DNA of 64,000 nt. Origin: Kroppenstedtia eburnea. Its GTDB lineage: Bacteria > Bacillota > Bacilli > Thermoactinomycetales > DSM-45169. Below are positions 47,802-57,929 of the stretch, piece after piece. The position numbers and the translations under genes are program-made. The notes beneath the pieces were generated by a model. That model had not been told where the DNA came from. It worked only from the letters and a program-made list of their open reading frames with translations, and did not search any database. Positions within the stretch are counted from its first letter, which is position 1. Every line of letters starts with the position of its first letter. The stretch spans positions 434,001 through 498,000 of the forward strand of contig NZ_CP048103.1 of the NCBI RefSeq assembly GCF_013282215.1, in the 5' to 3' direction.

Positions 47802-48152
47802 TCAAGCAAATCCGTGGAAGAGCAGGATGAACAGTGCGTATCCGAACAGGCAGCCGACGACGGCGGGGATGCACAGCACCAATCCCAACAGGAGAGAGAC
47901 CCAGGTGCGGGGACGGGAGGCGGCATACCGGTAGGAGAGAATCCCCGCCGCCACTTGACCGATCCCCAAGGGAAGGATAAACAGAAGTCCAAACCCGCTG
48001 ACCCAGTACCACAAGAGTTCACGTCCCTCGGGCGAGGCCGCCGTCCCCGCAAACAGGTTGTACCGGCTTCTGATCCACAGATAACCGATGAAAAACGTCA
48101 GGCTCCAGATCCCGTAATACCCGCCCGCGCTCCAGAACCATTTTTTCACCAT
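47802..48152 (-). CDS. Hypothetical membrane protein
   Basis: 116 residues with three hydrophobic segments (SAGGYYGIWSLTFFIGYLW; YWVSGFGLLFILPLGIGQVA; WVSLLLGLVLCIPAVVGCLF). ATG 48152 lies a few nt behind GGGAGGG. The longer frame would translate a repeat. Family not recognised. Confidence 0.68.
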   Translation of the reverse strand: MVKKWFWSAGGYYGIWSLTFFIGYLWIRSRYNLFAGTAASPEGRELLWYWVSGFGLLFILPLGIGQVAAGILSYRYAASRPRTWVSLLLGLVLCIPAVVGCLFGYALFILLFHGFA

Positions 48153-48181
48153 GCGCCCTCCCGTCTCTTTGTTTCTCTTAC

Positions 48182-48317
48182 TGGAAACGTTGTGATTTAC
48201 TCGATTGAAGACGGTCGGGATTGGGTTTTCCCCGACCTTTCGTTGTTCTTGCGAGCCAAAGGCACTCCGGGGAAAACCCAACCCTCCCTATGAGGGACTG
48301 TTTCATAAAGCTTCCAG
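48182..48317 (-). repeat. TA-flanked modular repeat, copy 9 (reverse, covaried stem)
   Basis: Stem TTGGGTTTTCCCC / GGGGAAAACCCAA instead of TTGGGTTTCACAT / ATGTGAAACCCAA: four base pairs changed on both sides. Ends TGGAAACGTTGTGATTTA and TTTCATAAAGCTTCCA are type-1-like but worn. Confidence 0.83.
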
Positions 48318-48453
48318 ACGCTCATCGATTTCATCCTATGCGGGGGAGGTGGGATATTTCCCCGGGAATCATGGCGAAGCGTTCCTTTTTCCCCCTTTCC
48401 TTGTCGTGTATAATGGTCCTGAATGGAAAGAGCGGCTGTGGGAGGATGAGCAT

Positions 48454-49173
48454 TTGCTGACAGAACGCATGAAAACATGGCGACATGTGTTTAAACTGGA
48501 TCCCAACCGGACCCTGTCCGAGAGTGCCTTGGAAAAGGTGTGCACCAGTGGCACCGATGCGGTGATCGTGGGTGGGACAGATGGTGTCACCTACCAAAAT
48601 TCCCGGGATCTGATCGAGCGGGTCGCTGAATACCCGGTGGAATGTGTCCAGGAAATCTCCGCTGAATCGGCTGTCGTCCCCGGTGTGGACGGCTATCTGA
48701 TCCCCGTCGTCCTCAACTCCGGATCCCTCCGGTGGGTGGTGGAGGCACAACAGCGGGCGATCCGTAAGTACGGAGACTGGATTCCCTGGCAGGATGTGGC
48801 CGCACTCGGCTATGTGGTGCTCAATCCCGAATCCAAGGTGGCCCGCCTGACGGAAAGCCGGACTGAGCTGGAAACCGCCGACTTGACGGCTTACGGCCGA
48901 CTGGCGGAATCCTTGTTCAGGATGCCCGCCCTGTATGTGGAGTACAGCGGTGTGTACGGCGATGAGAGGATGGTGCGGGCGGCGCGCCGAGTGTTGGAGA
49001 ATGCCCGGCTGTTTTACGGGGGCGGGATCTCCCGGGAAGACCAGGCCCGGGCGATGGGCCGGGAGGCCGACACTGTGGTCGTGGGCAATCTGGTTTATCA
49101 AAACCCGGAGGCGGCGCTGGAGTCCGTCCGCTGGGTCAAGGAAACGGAAGCGAACGGAGTATCGAGGGATTAG
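48454..49173 (+). CDS. pcrB: Heptaprenylglyceryl phosphate synthase, PcrB
   Basis: 239 residues. TIM-barrel prenyltransferase joining heptaprenyl diphosphate to sn-glycerol-1-phosphate, making archaeal-type ether lipid precursors. Motifs: WRHVFKLDPNR at the start, GTDAVIVGGTDGVT near residue 33, YVEYSGVYGD near 167 and FYGGGIS near 192. TTG 48454 is 8 nt behind GGAGG. Its stop codon TAG (49171-49173) is also the first bases of repeat copy 10. pcrA and ligA follow, as in Bacillus. Confidence 0.93.
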   Translation: MLTERMKTWRHVFKLDPNRTLSESALEKVCTSGTDAVIVGGTDGVTYQNSRDLIERVAEYPVECVQEISAESAVVPGVDGYLIPVVLNSGSLRWVVEAQQRAIRKYGDWIPWQDVAALGYVVLNPESKVARLTESRTELETADLTAYGRLAESLFRMPALYVEYSGVYGDERMVRAARRVLENARLFYGGGISREDQARAMGREADTVVVGNLVYQNPEAALESVRWVKETEANGVSRD

Positions 49174-49340
49174 GGCGTGGCAGGTCCATTCAATTTTCCT
49201 TGGAATGTGAGACGTTGTGAGAGTGACTGAGGGAGGGTTGGGTTTCACATGGAGTGATTTTGGATCGTAAGAACAACGAAAACGACATGTGAAACCCAAT
49301 CCCGACCGACCATGAACGCATAAATCACAACGCTTCTAGT
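49171..49340 (+). repeat. TA-flanked modular repeat, copy 10 (hybrid ends)
   Basis: Left end TAGGGCGTGGCAGGTCC is terminal type 2; right end AATCACAACGCTTCTA is type 1. A type-1-like GACGTTGTGAGA is also seen inside at about 49211. Hairpin TTGGGTTTCACAT/ATGTGAAACCCAA. It overlaps the pcrB stop codon. Confidence 0.85.
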
Positions 49341-49360
49341 GGAAAGGGAATCGTGTACAG

Positions 49361-49411
49361 TCGTAGCGAGACCGGGAGCGAAGCGAACCTGGGAGACTTG
49401 TGCGCTACGGG
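49361..49411 (-). repeat. Solitary inner module outside an element
   Basis: TAGCGAGACCGGGAGCGAAG...GGGAGACTTGTG, the reverse of the ~54-bp inner module, found about 20 bp beyond the right end of copy 10. Shows that the module can occur alone. No gene in 49174-49506. Confidence 0.7.
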
Positions 49412-49506
49412 TGCAACGGTCACGTGGTAGAACATGATCTCTCCATCTAAATTATGGCTAAACAACCATCCCGCAAAATGATTAAAGTGGAAAGGTGCGG
49501 ATCACA

Positions 49507-51690
49507 ATGGCGCAAAACACCTGGACGAAGGGCTCCCTTCTCCAAGGGTTGAACCCCGATCAGAGACTGGCGGTGGAGACGACGGAAGGCCCGCTTCTGA
49601 TCGTGGCCGGGGCCGGCAGTGGCAAAACGCGGGTGTTGACCAACCGGGTGGCCTACCTGTTGTCGGAGAAACGGATTCATCCGTGGAATATCCTGGCGAT
49701 CACATTCACCAACAAAGCGGCCCGGGAGATGAAAGGCCGGATCCACGCGTTGGCGGGAGCTGAGGCGGAGGAGATCTGGATCTCCACCTTTCACTCCATG
49801 TGTGTCCGTATCCTGCGCCGGGATATTGACCGGCTCGGTTATAACCGGAATTTCACCATTCTGGACACTTCCGATCAACTGACAGTGATCAAACAGATTT
49901 TAAAGGAGAAGAACCTGGATCCGAAACAGGTTCCACCCCGGGGATTGTTAAACCGGATCAGCAACGCGAAGAACCAGCTCCAATCCGCCCGGGACATGAA
50001 GGAGCGGGCCCAGAGCCACATGGACGAATTGGCGGCGGAGATCTTTGAATCCTACCAGGACAAGCTTCGCACCAATCAATCCCTGGATTTTGACGATCTG
50101 TTGACGGAGACGGTCCGCCTGTTCCGGCAGGTGCCGGAAGTGCTGGACTATTATCGGAGGAAATTCCAATATATCCATGTGGATGAATATCAGGATACCA
50201 ACCACGTGCAGTATGTCCTCGTCCGCCTGTTGGCGGAACATCACCGCAATCTGTGCGTGGTGGGGGATTCCGATCAGTCCATCTATCGCTTCCGCGGGGC
50301 GGACATCACCAACATTCTTCATTTTGAACGGGATTATCCTGAGGCCCAAGTGATTAAACTGGAACAGAACTATCGCTCCACCCAGACGATCCTGAAGGCG
50401 GCCAACGGGGTCATCGCCCGCAATACGGAGCGCAAGCCGAAGGATCTGTGGACGAAGAATGCATCCGGGGAGCCGGTGCAGCTCTATGAAGCGGAGAATG
50501 AACACGAAGAAGCCTATTTTGTGGCAGACACCGTTGTAAAAGAGCGGAAAGACGGGAAGGATTACAAAAGTTTCGCGGTTTTGTACCGGACCAATGCCCA
50601 GTCCCGGGTGTTGGAAGAAGTGTTCATGAAGTCCAACATCCCTTACCGGATGGTGGGCGGGTTGAAGTTTTACGAGCGGAAGGAGATCAAAGATCTGCTG
50701 GCCTATTTGCGGCTGATAGTCAACCCCGACGATGACCTCAGTTTGCGCCGGGTGATCAATGTGCCCAAACGGGGGATCGGGCAGGCCACGGTGGATAAAA
50801 TTGCAGCGTTCGCCGACCAACAGGGGATCTCCATGATGCGGGCGCTCCTGGAGGTGGAGGCGATCGGCCTCTCCAACCGCTTCCTGCGGCCCCTGGAGAA
50901 ATTCACCGGCCTGATCAAAGAGCTGAACGCGATGCTGGAATATCTGTCGGCGGGGGAGCTGACAGAAGAAGTGCTGGAGAAGACCGGCTACCGGGAGGAA
51001 CTGAAAAAGGAAGAGACCGTGGAAGCGGCCAGCCGCCTGGAAAACATCGATGAGTTTCTCTCCGTGACCCGGGAGTTTGAAGAGAAAAACGAAGATAAAT
51101 CCCTGGTGGCCTTTTTGACGGATCTGGCCTTGATCTCCGATGTGGACACTCTGGAGGATGACACGGAGGCTCCGGAGGATGCCGTCACCCTGATGACCCT
51201 GCACTCCGCCAAAGGGCTGGAATTTCCCCAGGTGTTCCTGGTGGGGATGGAAGAGGGGATCTTCCCCCACAGCCGCACCCTGGACGATCCCGAGGAGCTG
51301 GAGGAGGAGCGGAGGCTGGCCTATGTGGGCATCACCCGGGCGGAAGAGAAACTGTATCTCACCCGGGCGAAGATGCGGATGCTCTTCGGCCAGACCAGCG
51401 CCAACCCTCCATCCATTTTCCTGCGGGAGATTCCCCAGGAGCTGGTGGAGCCGGTCGGAAAGCCTGCGGCGGTATTGCAGAAGCCGGTGCTGCGCCAGGG
51501 GCGGGTCCGCCCGGTCCCTGACACGGAGACGGATTGGCGCGTGGGGGACAAGGTGAATCATAAGAAATGGGGAATCGGCACCGTGGTCAAGATGCAAGGG
51601 GAGGGCCAGGACCTGGAGCTGAACATCGCTTTTCCCGCCCCCACCGGTGTGAAAAGATTGTTGGCCCAGTTTGCCCCGATCACCAAAATT

Positions 51691-51693
<3 letters not shown>
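49507..51693 (+). CDS. pcrA: ATP-dependent DNA helicase PcrA (UvrD/Rep family)
   Basis: 728 residues. 3'-5' SF1 helicase of replication and repair. Motif I AGAGSGKT near residue 34, motif [12 protein letters not shown] near 222, QNYRST near 284 and motif [16 protein letters not shown] plus [13 protein letters not shown] near 555-615 are complete. A C-terminal Tudor-like end ([15 protein letters not shown]) binds RNA polymerase in Bacillus PcrA. ATG 49507 is preferred; GTG 49495 adds four residues. The stop TAG comes from repeat copy 11. Confidence 0.96.
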
Positions 51694-53891
<2,198 letters not shown>

Positions 53892-53935
53892 GTGATGGTC
53901 ATCCAATCAACCATGTGACCCGTGGATATTTGGCC

Positions 53936-54103
53936 TAGGGTATGGCATGTCAATTCAAGTTTCCGAGGAATGGGAGTACGTTGTCGAGACAGAGGGAGGG
54001 TTGGGTTTCACATGGAGTGACTTTGGCAGTTCAGAACAACCGGAAGGTCATGTGAAACCCAATCCCGACCGGCCCGGCCTATAGATTTATCAGACACGCC
54101 CTA
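53936..54103 (+). repeat. TA-flanked modular repeat, copy 12 (type 2 ends)
   Basis: Left TAGGGTATGGCATGTC, right TAGATTTATCAGACACGCCCTA, hairpin TTGGGTTTCACAT/ATGTGAAACCCAA. Follows ligA. Confidence 0.86.
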
Positions 54104-54108
54104 AAACC

Positions 54109-54255
54109 GGGTTCGTCCTGAAGCAGTACGGGATTTCACCCACCTCCCAGCAGATCATTGAAGAGGAGGTTCCGGAAGATCAAGTGCCCCGCCTGCTCCG
54201 GGATCTCAACGAGGCGGTGGGGAGCTCAATCGCCACCTGCACCGCCGGCGGATGA
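54109..54255 (+). pseudogene. Possible 3' remnant of a gene
   Basis: About 48 codons open to TGA at 54253-54255 (GFVLKQYGISPTSQQ...EVPEDQVPRLLRDLNEAVG), with protein-like composition but no start codon or binding site, directly abutting repeat copy 12. It may be the tail of a gene lost to rearrangement. I do not recognise the family. No other gene is seen in 53892-54483. Confidence 0.3.
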
Positions 54256-54315
54256 AAGCTTCACTCACGGGGGTTGCTTCCGATGGGGATGACAGGAGAA
54301 GAGTGCGATCAAAAA

Positions 54316-54357
54316 ACAAGAGGTGCCGCCGGAGTCCCGGCGGCGCCTCTTGTTTTT
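54316..54357 (+). terminator. Strong hairpin terminator
   Basis: AACAAGAGGTGCCGCCGG / CCGGCGGCGCCTCTTGTT with loop AGTC and a following T-run; A-run on the other side, so probably bidirectional. Confidence 0.85.
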
Positions 54358-54483
54358 GGGTGAAACGGATCTACATACGGCTGATCCATGCTCCATCCCA
54401 TGTGGATCGGGTCATCGGGGAGCCGGGTCGCCTTCAACAAAGCTCGGGATTAAAAGGAACATATAAGGTCATAAAACATCATT

Positions 54484-55113
54484 CTATTCCCCTGTTTTTA
54501 ATGCTTGATTAACAATGTTTACAAGTTCTCTGCTATACGTTTCCAAGTCGACTTTTTTTGTTATATCAGTGTTAAACATGTATTCTCCAATTGCTCCTTG
54601 AATCACATGAGTCATCACATCTACATTAAATTTTCCAAAATCACCATTCTTCTGGCCGTTACGTAGTATTGACCGAAGTTCATCCGTAATCGGGTCGCCA
54701 TCTCCATCGTCATTTAACTTATAGTATGGAATGTTATCGGGTGTTCTGGCATTAAAGATAATTTCTATCAGAGCCGTATTGCGTGCAGGGTGAGTATCTT
54801 GATAGGCCAAACTTGCGGTAATAAAAGCATTTAACTTCTTATGTGGCGTACTTTCCTGATTTACTCTCTCTAAAATATATGATGTTGATCCTTCTAAAAG
54901 GTTTAACAGCAGGTGATTCATCAAATCATTTTTATCTGCAAAGTGGTAAGAAATAAGAGCTGTGCTGATTCCGGCACGTTTTGCGATTTGTGCAAGGCTT
55001 GCTTTAACGTAACCAATTTCATCAAGAGTTTTGATTGCTGCCTCTATAATTTGTTCACGTCTTACATCAGCGATAAATGACTGTTTACCTTCTTTTTTTT
55101 GATCTTCTCTCAT
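54484..55113 (-). CDS. TetR family transcriptional regulator
   Basis: 209 residues. The N-terminal helix-turn-helix (ADVRREQIIEAAIKTLDEIG, AGISTALISYHFADKNDL) is typical, with an all-helical ligand domain after it. Visibly more AT-rich than neighbouring genes, as is its upstream partner, hinting at acquisition from elsewhere. It starts 6 bp after the membrane-protein gene, so the pair is one operon, and it may repress it through the repeats at 55846-55880. Confidence 0.86.
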   Translation of the reverse strand: MREDQKKEGKQSFIADVRREQIIEAAIKTLDEIGYVKASLAQIAKRAGISTALISYHFADKNDLMNHLLLNLLEGSTSYILERVNQESTPHKKLNAFITASLAYQDTHPARNTALIEIIFNARTPDNIPYYKLNDDGDGDPITDELRSILRNGQKNGDFGKFNVDVMTHVIQGAIGEYMFNTDITKKVDLETYSRELVNIVNQALKTGE

Positions 55114-55119
55114 TTATTC

Positions 55120-55797
55120 TCACCTCTCAACCACTCTTACGTACTGCCGGTGATCCTCATCACGAATAACAACTCCGAGATCAGCCAGATCTTTTCGAAG
55201 CACCTTGGCTTCATCTGTTTCCTCATTCTTCAAAGCACGTTCCCTTGCATACAGCAGGGCATTGACATGGGAGGGAAAGTCTGGATGGTCAGTTACCCAA
55301 CGCTGATACTGATTCTCGAAGGGGTCTTTTTCTCTCCACGGATACCGGTGTTGTCTAAAAGCCTCGGATATCAATTCTTTCTTTGATTCAGGTTGTCCTC
55401 GAAATAGTTCAGTTCCATCGGCAGTGAGGAACACTATATGTTTTCCTTCCATGTAAACAGCAGAGAGTTCCTCTTTATGAATAATTTTTACACTCCCTTT
55501 AATAATCAGCTTTACTTCTTCATCTGTGATAATAATTTTAAGGGACTCGCTAAAGGCATGCAGTACAAAAAATACTCCAGCAAGCACGCCTAAAATGGCT
55601 GCTATAATTGAAACCCAATCGCTTTCCAATGTTGTAACCCATTTAAACACACCTTCAAAAGGAATAAACGGGATCTTTATTACCCAATCTGCAACAGTGG
55701 GTACAAACCAACCAAGTAATGCTCCAAGAAGCGGCGGTATAATTGCGATTATAACTTTTTCGCCGGCAGATAAACCCAGAACTGTTTTGTTAGTCAC
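55120..55797 (-). CDS. Membrane protein with two hydrophobic segments (YqeB-like)
   Basis: About 225 residues. Two hydrophobic segments (VIIAIIPPLLGALLGWFV and WVSIIAAILGVLAGVFFVLH) precede a soluble C-terminal half with a PH-like beta-rich start (LKIIITDEEVKLIIKGS, IHKEELSAVYMEGKHIVFL). Resemblance to B. subtilis YqeB is tentative. The start is GTG 55797 or ATG 55812, both near GGGGAGAAGGG. AT-rich; operon with the TetR gene. Confidence 0.68.
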   Translation of the reverse strand: MTNKTVLGLSAGEKVIIAIIPPLLGALLGWFVPTVADWVIKIPFIPFEGVFKWVTTLESDWVSIIAAILGVLAGVFFVLHAFSESLKIIITDEEVKLIIKGSVKIIHKEELSAVYMEGKHIVFLTADGTELFRGQPESKKELISEAFRQHRYPWREKDPFENQYQRWVTDHPDFPSHVNALLYARERALKNEETDEAKVLRKDLADLGVVIRDEDHRQYVRVVER

Positions 55798-55845
55798 TAC
55801 CCTTCTCCCCATTTCAAAATATATTTATTCAATCAACGCATTGAC

Positions 55846-55880
55846 TGTTCGACCAATTATTTATTTGATCGACCAATCAG
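55846..55880 (-). promoter_or_regulatory. Direct repeats, candidate TetR operator
   Basis: CGACCAATTATTT and CGACCAATCAG: the octamer CGACCAAT occurs twice about 23 bp apart, just upstream of the membrane-protein/TetR operon. Likely regulator-binding sites by position; not proven. Confidence 0.45.
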
Positions 55881-55985
55881 ACTTTAGCACAAGAATGATA
55901 CTTCAGTCAATATAGCAATGGATTGTGGACGAACCAGTTGGAATATGAGCTAATATTTTTGCAACCCAGTCGGGTAAAGAATCAA

Positions 55986-56011
55986 CAGACCACCGGAATC
56001 CCGGTGGCCTG
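55986..56011 (-). terminator. Terminator of the XRE-TPR gene
   Basis: CCACCGG GATT CCGGTGG core stem, extended by ACAG/CTGT, followed on the minus strand by a T-rich stretch. Confidence 0.65.
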
Positions 56012-56064
56012 TCTTTCTTGGTCTTTGCTCTTTCTATATGGAAGGATGATTGCAGTGGATCAGG

Positions 56065-57387
56065 TCAGGTTTTTTCAGGCAGCTCCACTTCAAAGTTGAT
56101 GCTGGGAAGCAGCTGGTGGTAGTGGTCCACCGCTTGCAGGAGATAGCGGACTCCCTCATCGGGATCCCCCGATTGAATATAATGCTTGCCCAGAGTGTGG
56201 GAGGCCCGGGCCGCATTTTCCGGGGCACCCAGACGAAGAAAAGATTGAATCGCTTCCCGGTAGCAGCGGATGAATTTCTGGTAATCCCCCCGGTGATAAT
56301 GGATTTGTCCCAGAAAAATCAGACATTCGGATTTGAGGCGTTCCCGGGATTCCAGCAGGGGGATCGCTTTCTCAATGTGATGTTGCGCTTGATCCAACTC
56401 CCCGGTTTTCAGATAGGTTCGACACAAAATCTGATGGACGAATCCCTCTTCCCAGGGGGGCAGATGATCGGGACTGACCACTTCCAGGGACTGGTTCAGA
56501 TAATGGATCGCCTGTTTGCAATCCTCCAACCTGAGATAACAGACACCCAGCTCATGATAAGTCCGGGAAATCAGTATTTTGGAGAATTTAAACTGATCGG
56601 CGATGCGGAGCACCCGTTCAAAACATTCGATTGCATCCTGGAAGTTGCCTTTGTTGGTGTGGCAAGCACCCAGGATGTTGAACATGGAGCACACTTCCAG
56701 CCAACGATCCTTCTTCAACATGATATTGATCGCTTTCTCAGTATACAGGATGCCGAGGGCGGGGTCGGAAAGGATCAGGTGGGTTTTACCCAGATTCCCG
56801 TAAATGTAGGCCTTTTCAATGTCATCCGTCACTTGGGGAAACAATTTTTCCGCCTGCTTGTAGCAGAGGAGGGCCTGATCGTACATATCTTCCAAAAAGT
56901 GAATGTTCCCTTTCATCCGCAGGTACCAGACCAGCAGGTTGGTATCTTCCTTCGGGCTTCCCCATCTCTGTTCAAAAGCCGCAAATTTGGCCTGGTACTT
57001 CTCTTTTTCGGCAAAATGAATCAAAAAATTGATCTCTATCAGATCGGTTTTGATATGGACCCGTTGATCGGGGGTCTCCCCGGAGAGTTTTTTCAATTCT
57101 TCGAGGGAGGCTTTTGCTTCATCATATCGTTCATACACCTGGGAAGTGCGGATTTTGTCAATCAAAAAATCCGCCCGGCGGAGATCGTCTTGATCGATGA
57201 CACCGAGAAGATCTTTTACAGAGGAGTGGAGGCGCTTGGCGAGGGGGGTGAGGATATCGGGTTTGGGATGAGCCTTTTCATTTTCGATCAGACTCAGGTA
57301 GGGTACGGAAATGATCCCCTCGGCAAGTTCGGACTGGGTGAGCCCCAGTTCCTTTCTCCTGTATCGGATATTGTTTCCCAGACCGAT
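56065..57387 (-). CDS. XRE-family helix-turn-helix regulator with TPR repeats (RRNPP-like)
   Basis: About 440 residues. The N-terminal HTH (NNIRYRRKELGLTQSELAEG...YLSLIENEKAHPKPDIL) is followed by some eight tetratricopeptide repeats (for example YGNLGKTHLILSDPALGILY, LGACHTNKGNFQDAIECFER). This is the layout of peptide-sensing RRNPP regulators, though no signal-peptide gene is evident nearby. AAAGGAGG (57397-57404) lies 9 nt before an ATC codon at 57387 that gives the expected short N-terminus. The next usable start, TTG 57471, adds 28 residues. I used the ATC with caution. Confidence 0.82.
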   Translation of the reverse strand: MGLGNNIRYRRKELGLTQSELAEGIISVPYLSLIENEKAHPKPDILTPLAKRLHSSVKDLLGVIDQDDLRRADFLIDKIRTSQVYERYDEAKASLEELKKLSGETPDQRVHIKTDLIEINFLIHFAEKEKYQAKFAAFEQRWGSPKEDTNLLVWYLRMKGNIHFLEDMYDQALLCYKQAEKLFPQVTDDIEKAYIYGNLGKTHLILSDPALGILYTEKAINIMLKKDRWLEVCSMFNILGACHTNKGNFQDAIECFERVLRIADQFKFSKILISRTYHELGVCYLRLEDCKQAIHYLNQSLEVVSPDHLPPWEEGFVHQILCRTYLKTGELDQAQHHIEKAIPLLESRERLKSECLIFLGQIHYHRGDYQKFIRCYREAIQSFLRLGAPENAARASHTLGKHYIQSGDPDEGVRYLLQAVDHYHQLLPSINFEVELPEKT

Positions 57388-57617
57388 GGCTTGTTCCCTC
57401 CTTTCGATCAATGCGGGAGCGAGCCGGTTGAACGGCTGATCCGCAAGGGGAATATGATTGGGATGATGCAATGAACAGGGTCGTCGGTCATTACTAACAT
57501 CTTACTTCTATCCGACCCGCTGTCAACTGCAGACGAGGAGGAGGGCGGGTGGGCAACGGAAAATTTTAAAAACTTAAAGGAAACAGGCTTGAAGAGCCGG
57601 AAATATGGGTAGAATCA

Positions 57618-57634
57618 TGTCGAATCGCGTCGAA
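57618..57634 (+). promoter_or_regulatory. Two Spo0A-box-like sites
   Basis: TGTCGAA (57618-57624) and CGTCGAA (57628-57634), exactly 10 bp apart in the same orientation. The 0A box consensus is TGNCGAA, so one site is perfect and one is 6 of 7. Lies between the divergent XRE-TPR and transglutaminase genes. Confidence 0.4.
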
Positions 57635-57671
57635 TTTTTAAAAACATAGGTTCGTCAATTTATAGTATGAT

Positions 57672-57800
57672 ATAGTCGGGCCGGGGGATCGGTGATCCAA
57701 TGATCGATCCATTCAGGTCTGGGTATTGCGATTGTTCCACTGTTTTTTGGGTCTTGGTCTTTCTATATCGAAGGGCGCCTCTGGTCGGGTGCCTTTTTTT
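57672..57800 (+). ncRNA. Possible short leader transcript with terminator
   Basis: A TATAGT box (57671-57676) precedes about 120 nt without a gene. These end in GGCGCC...GGTGCC followed by a run of T residues (about 57774-57800), some 130 bp before the transglutaminase gene. It could be an attenuated leader or small RNA. I recognise no known riboswitch class. Confidence 0.35.
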
Positions 57801-57929
57801 TTTTGCCAAATTCGTTGGTGATTTCAGGCATTTCGCTGATATAATGATGAGAGGTTTTTTAAAGGGGCTGACGGCCCCACCCATATTCCCCCGTTCCATG
57901 AGCCGGGGTTTCAATATGGAGGGAAATCG

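Noticed and set aside
56050-57474. 474-codon plus-strand frame opposite the XRE-TPR gene
   Set aside because: The minus strand has clear HTH and TPR motifs; the plus frame has none.
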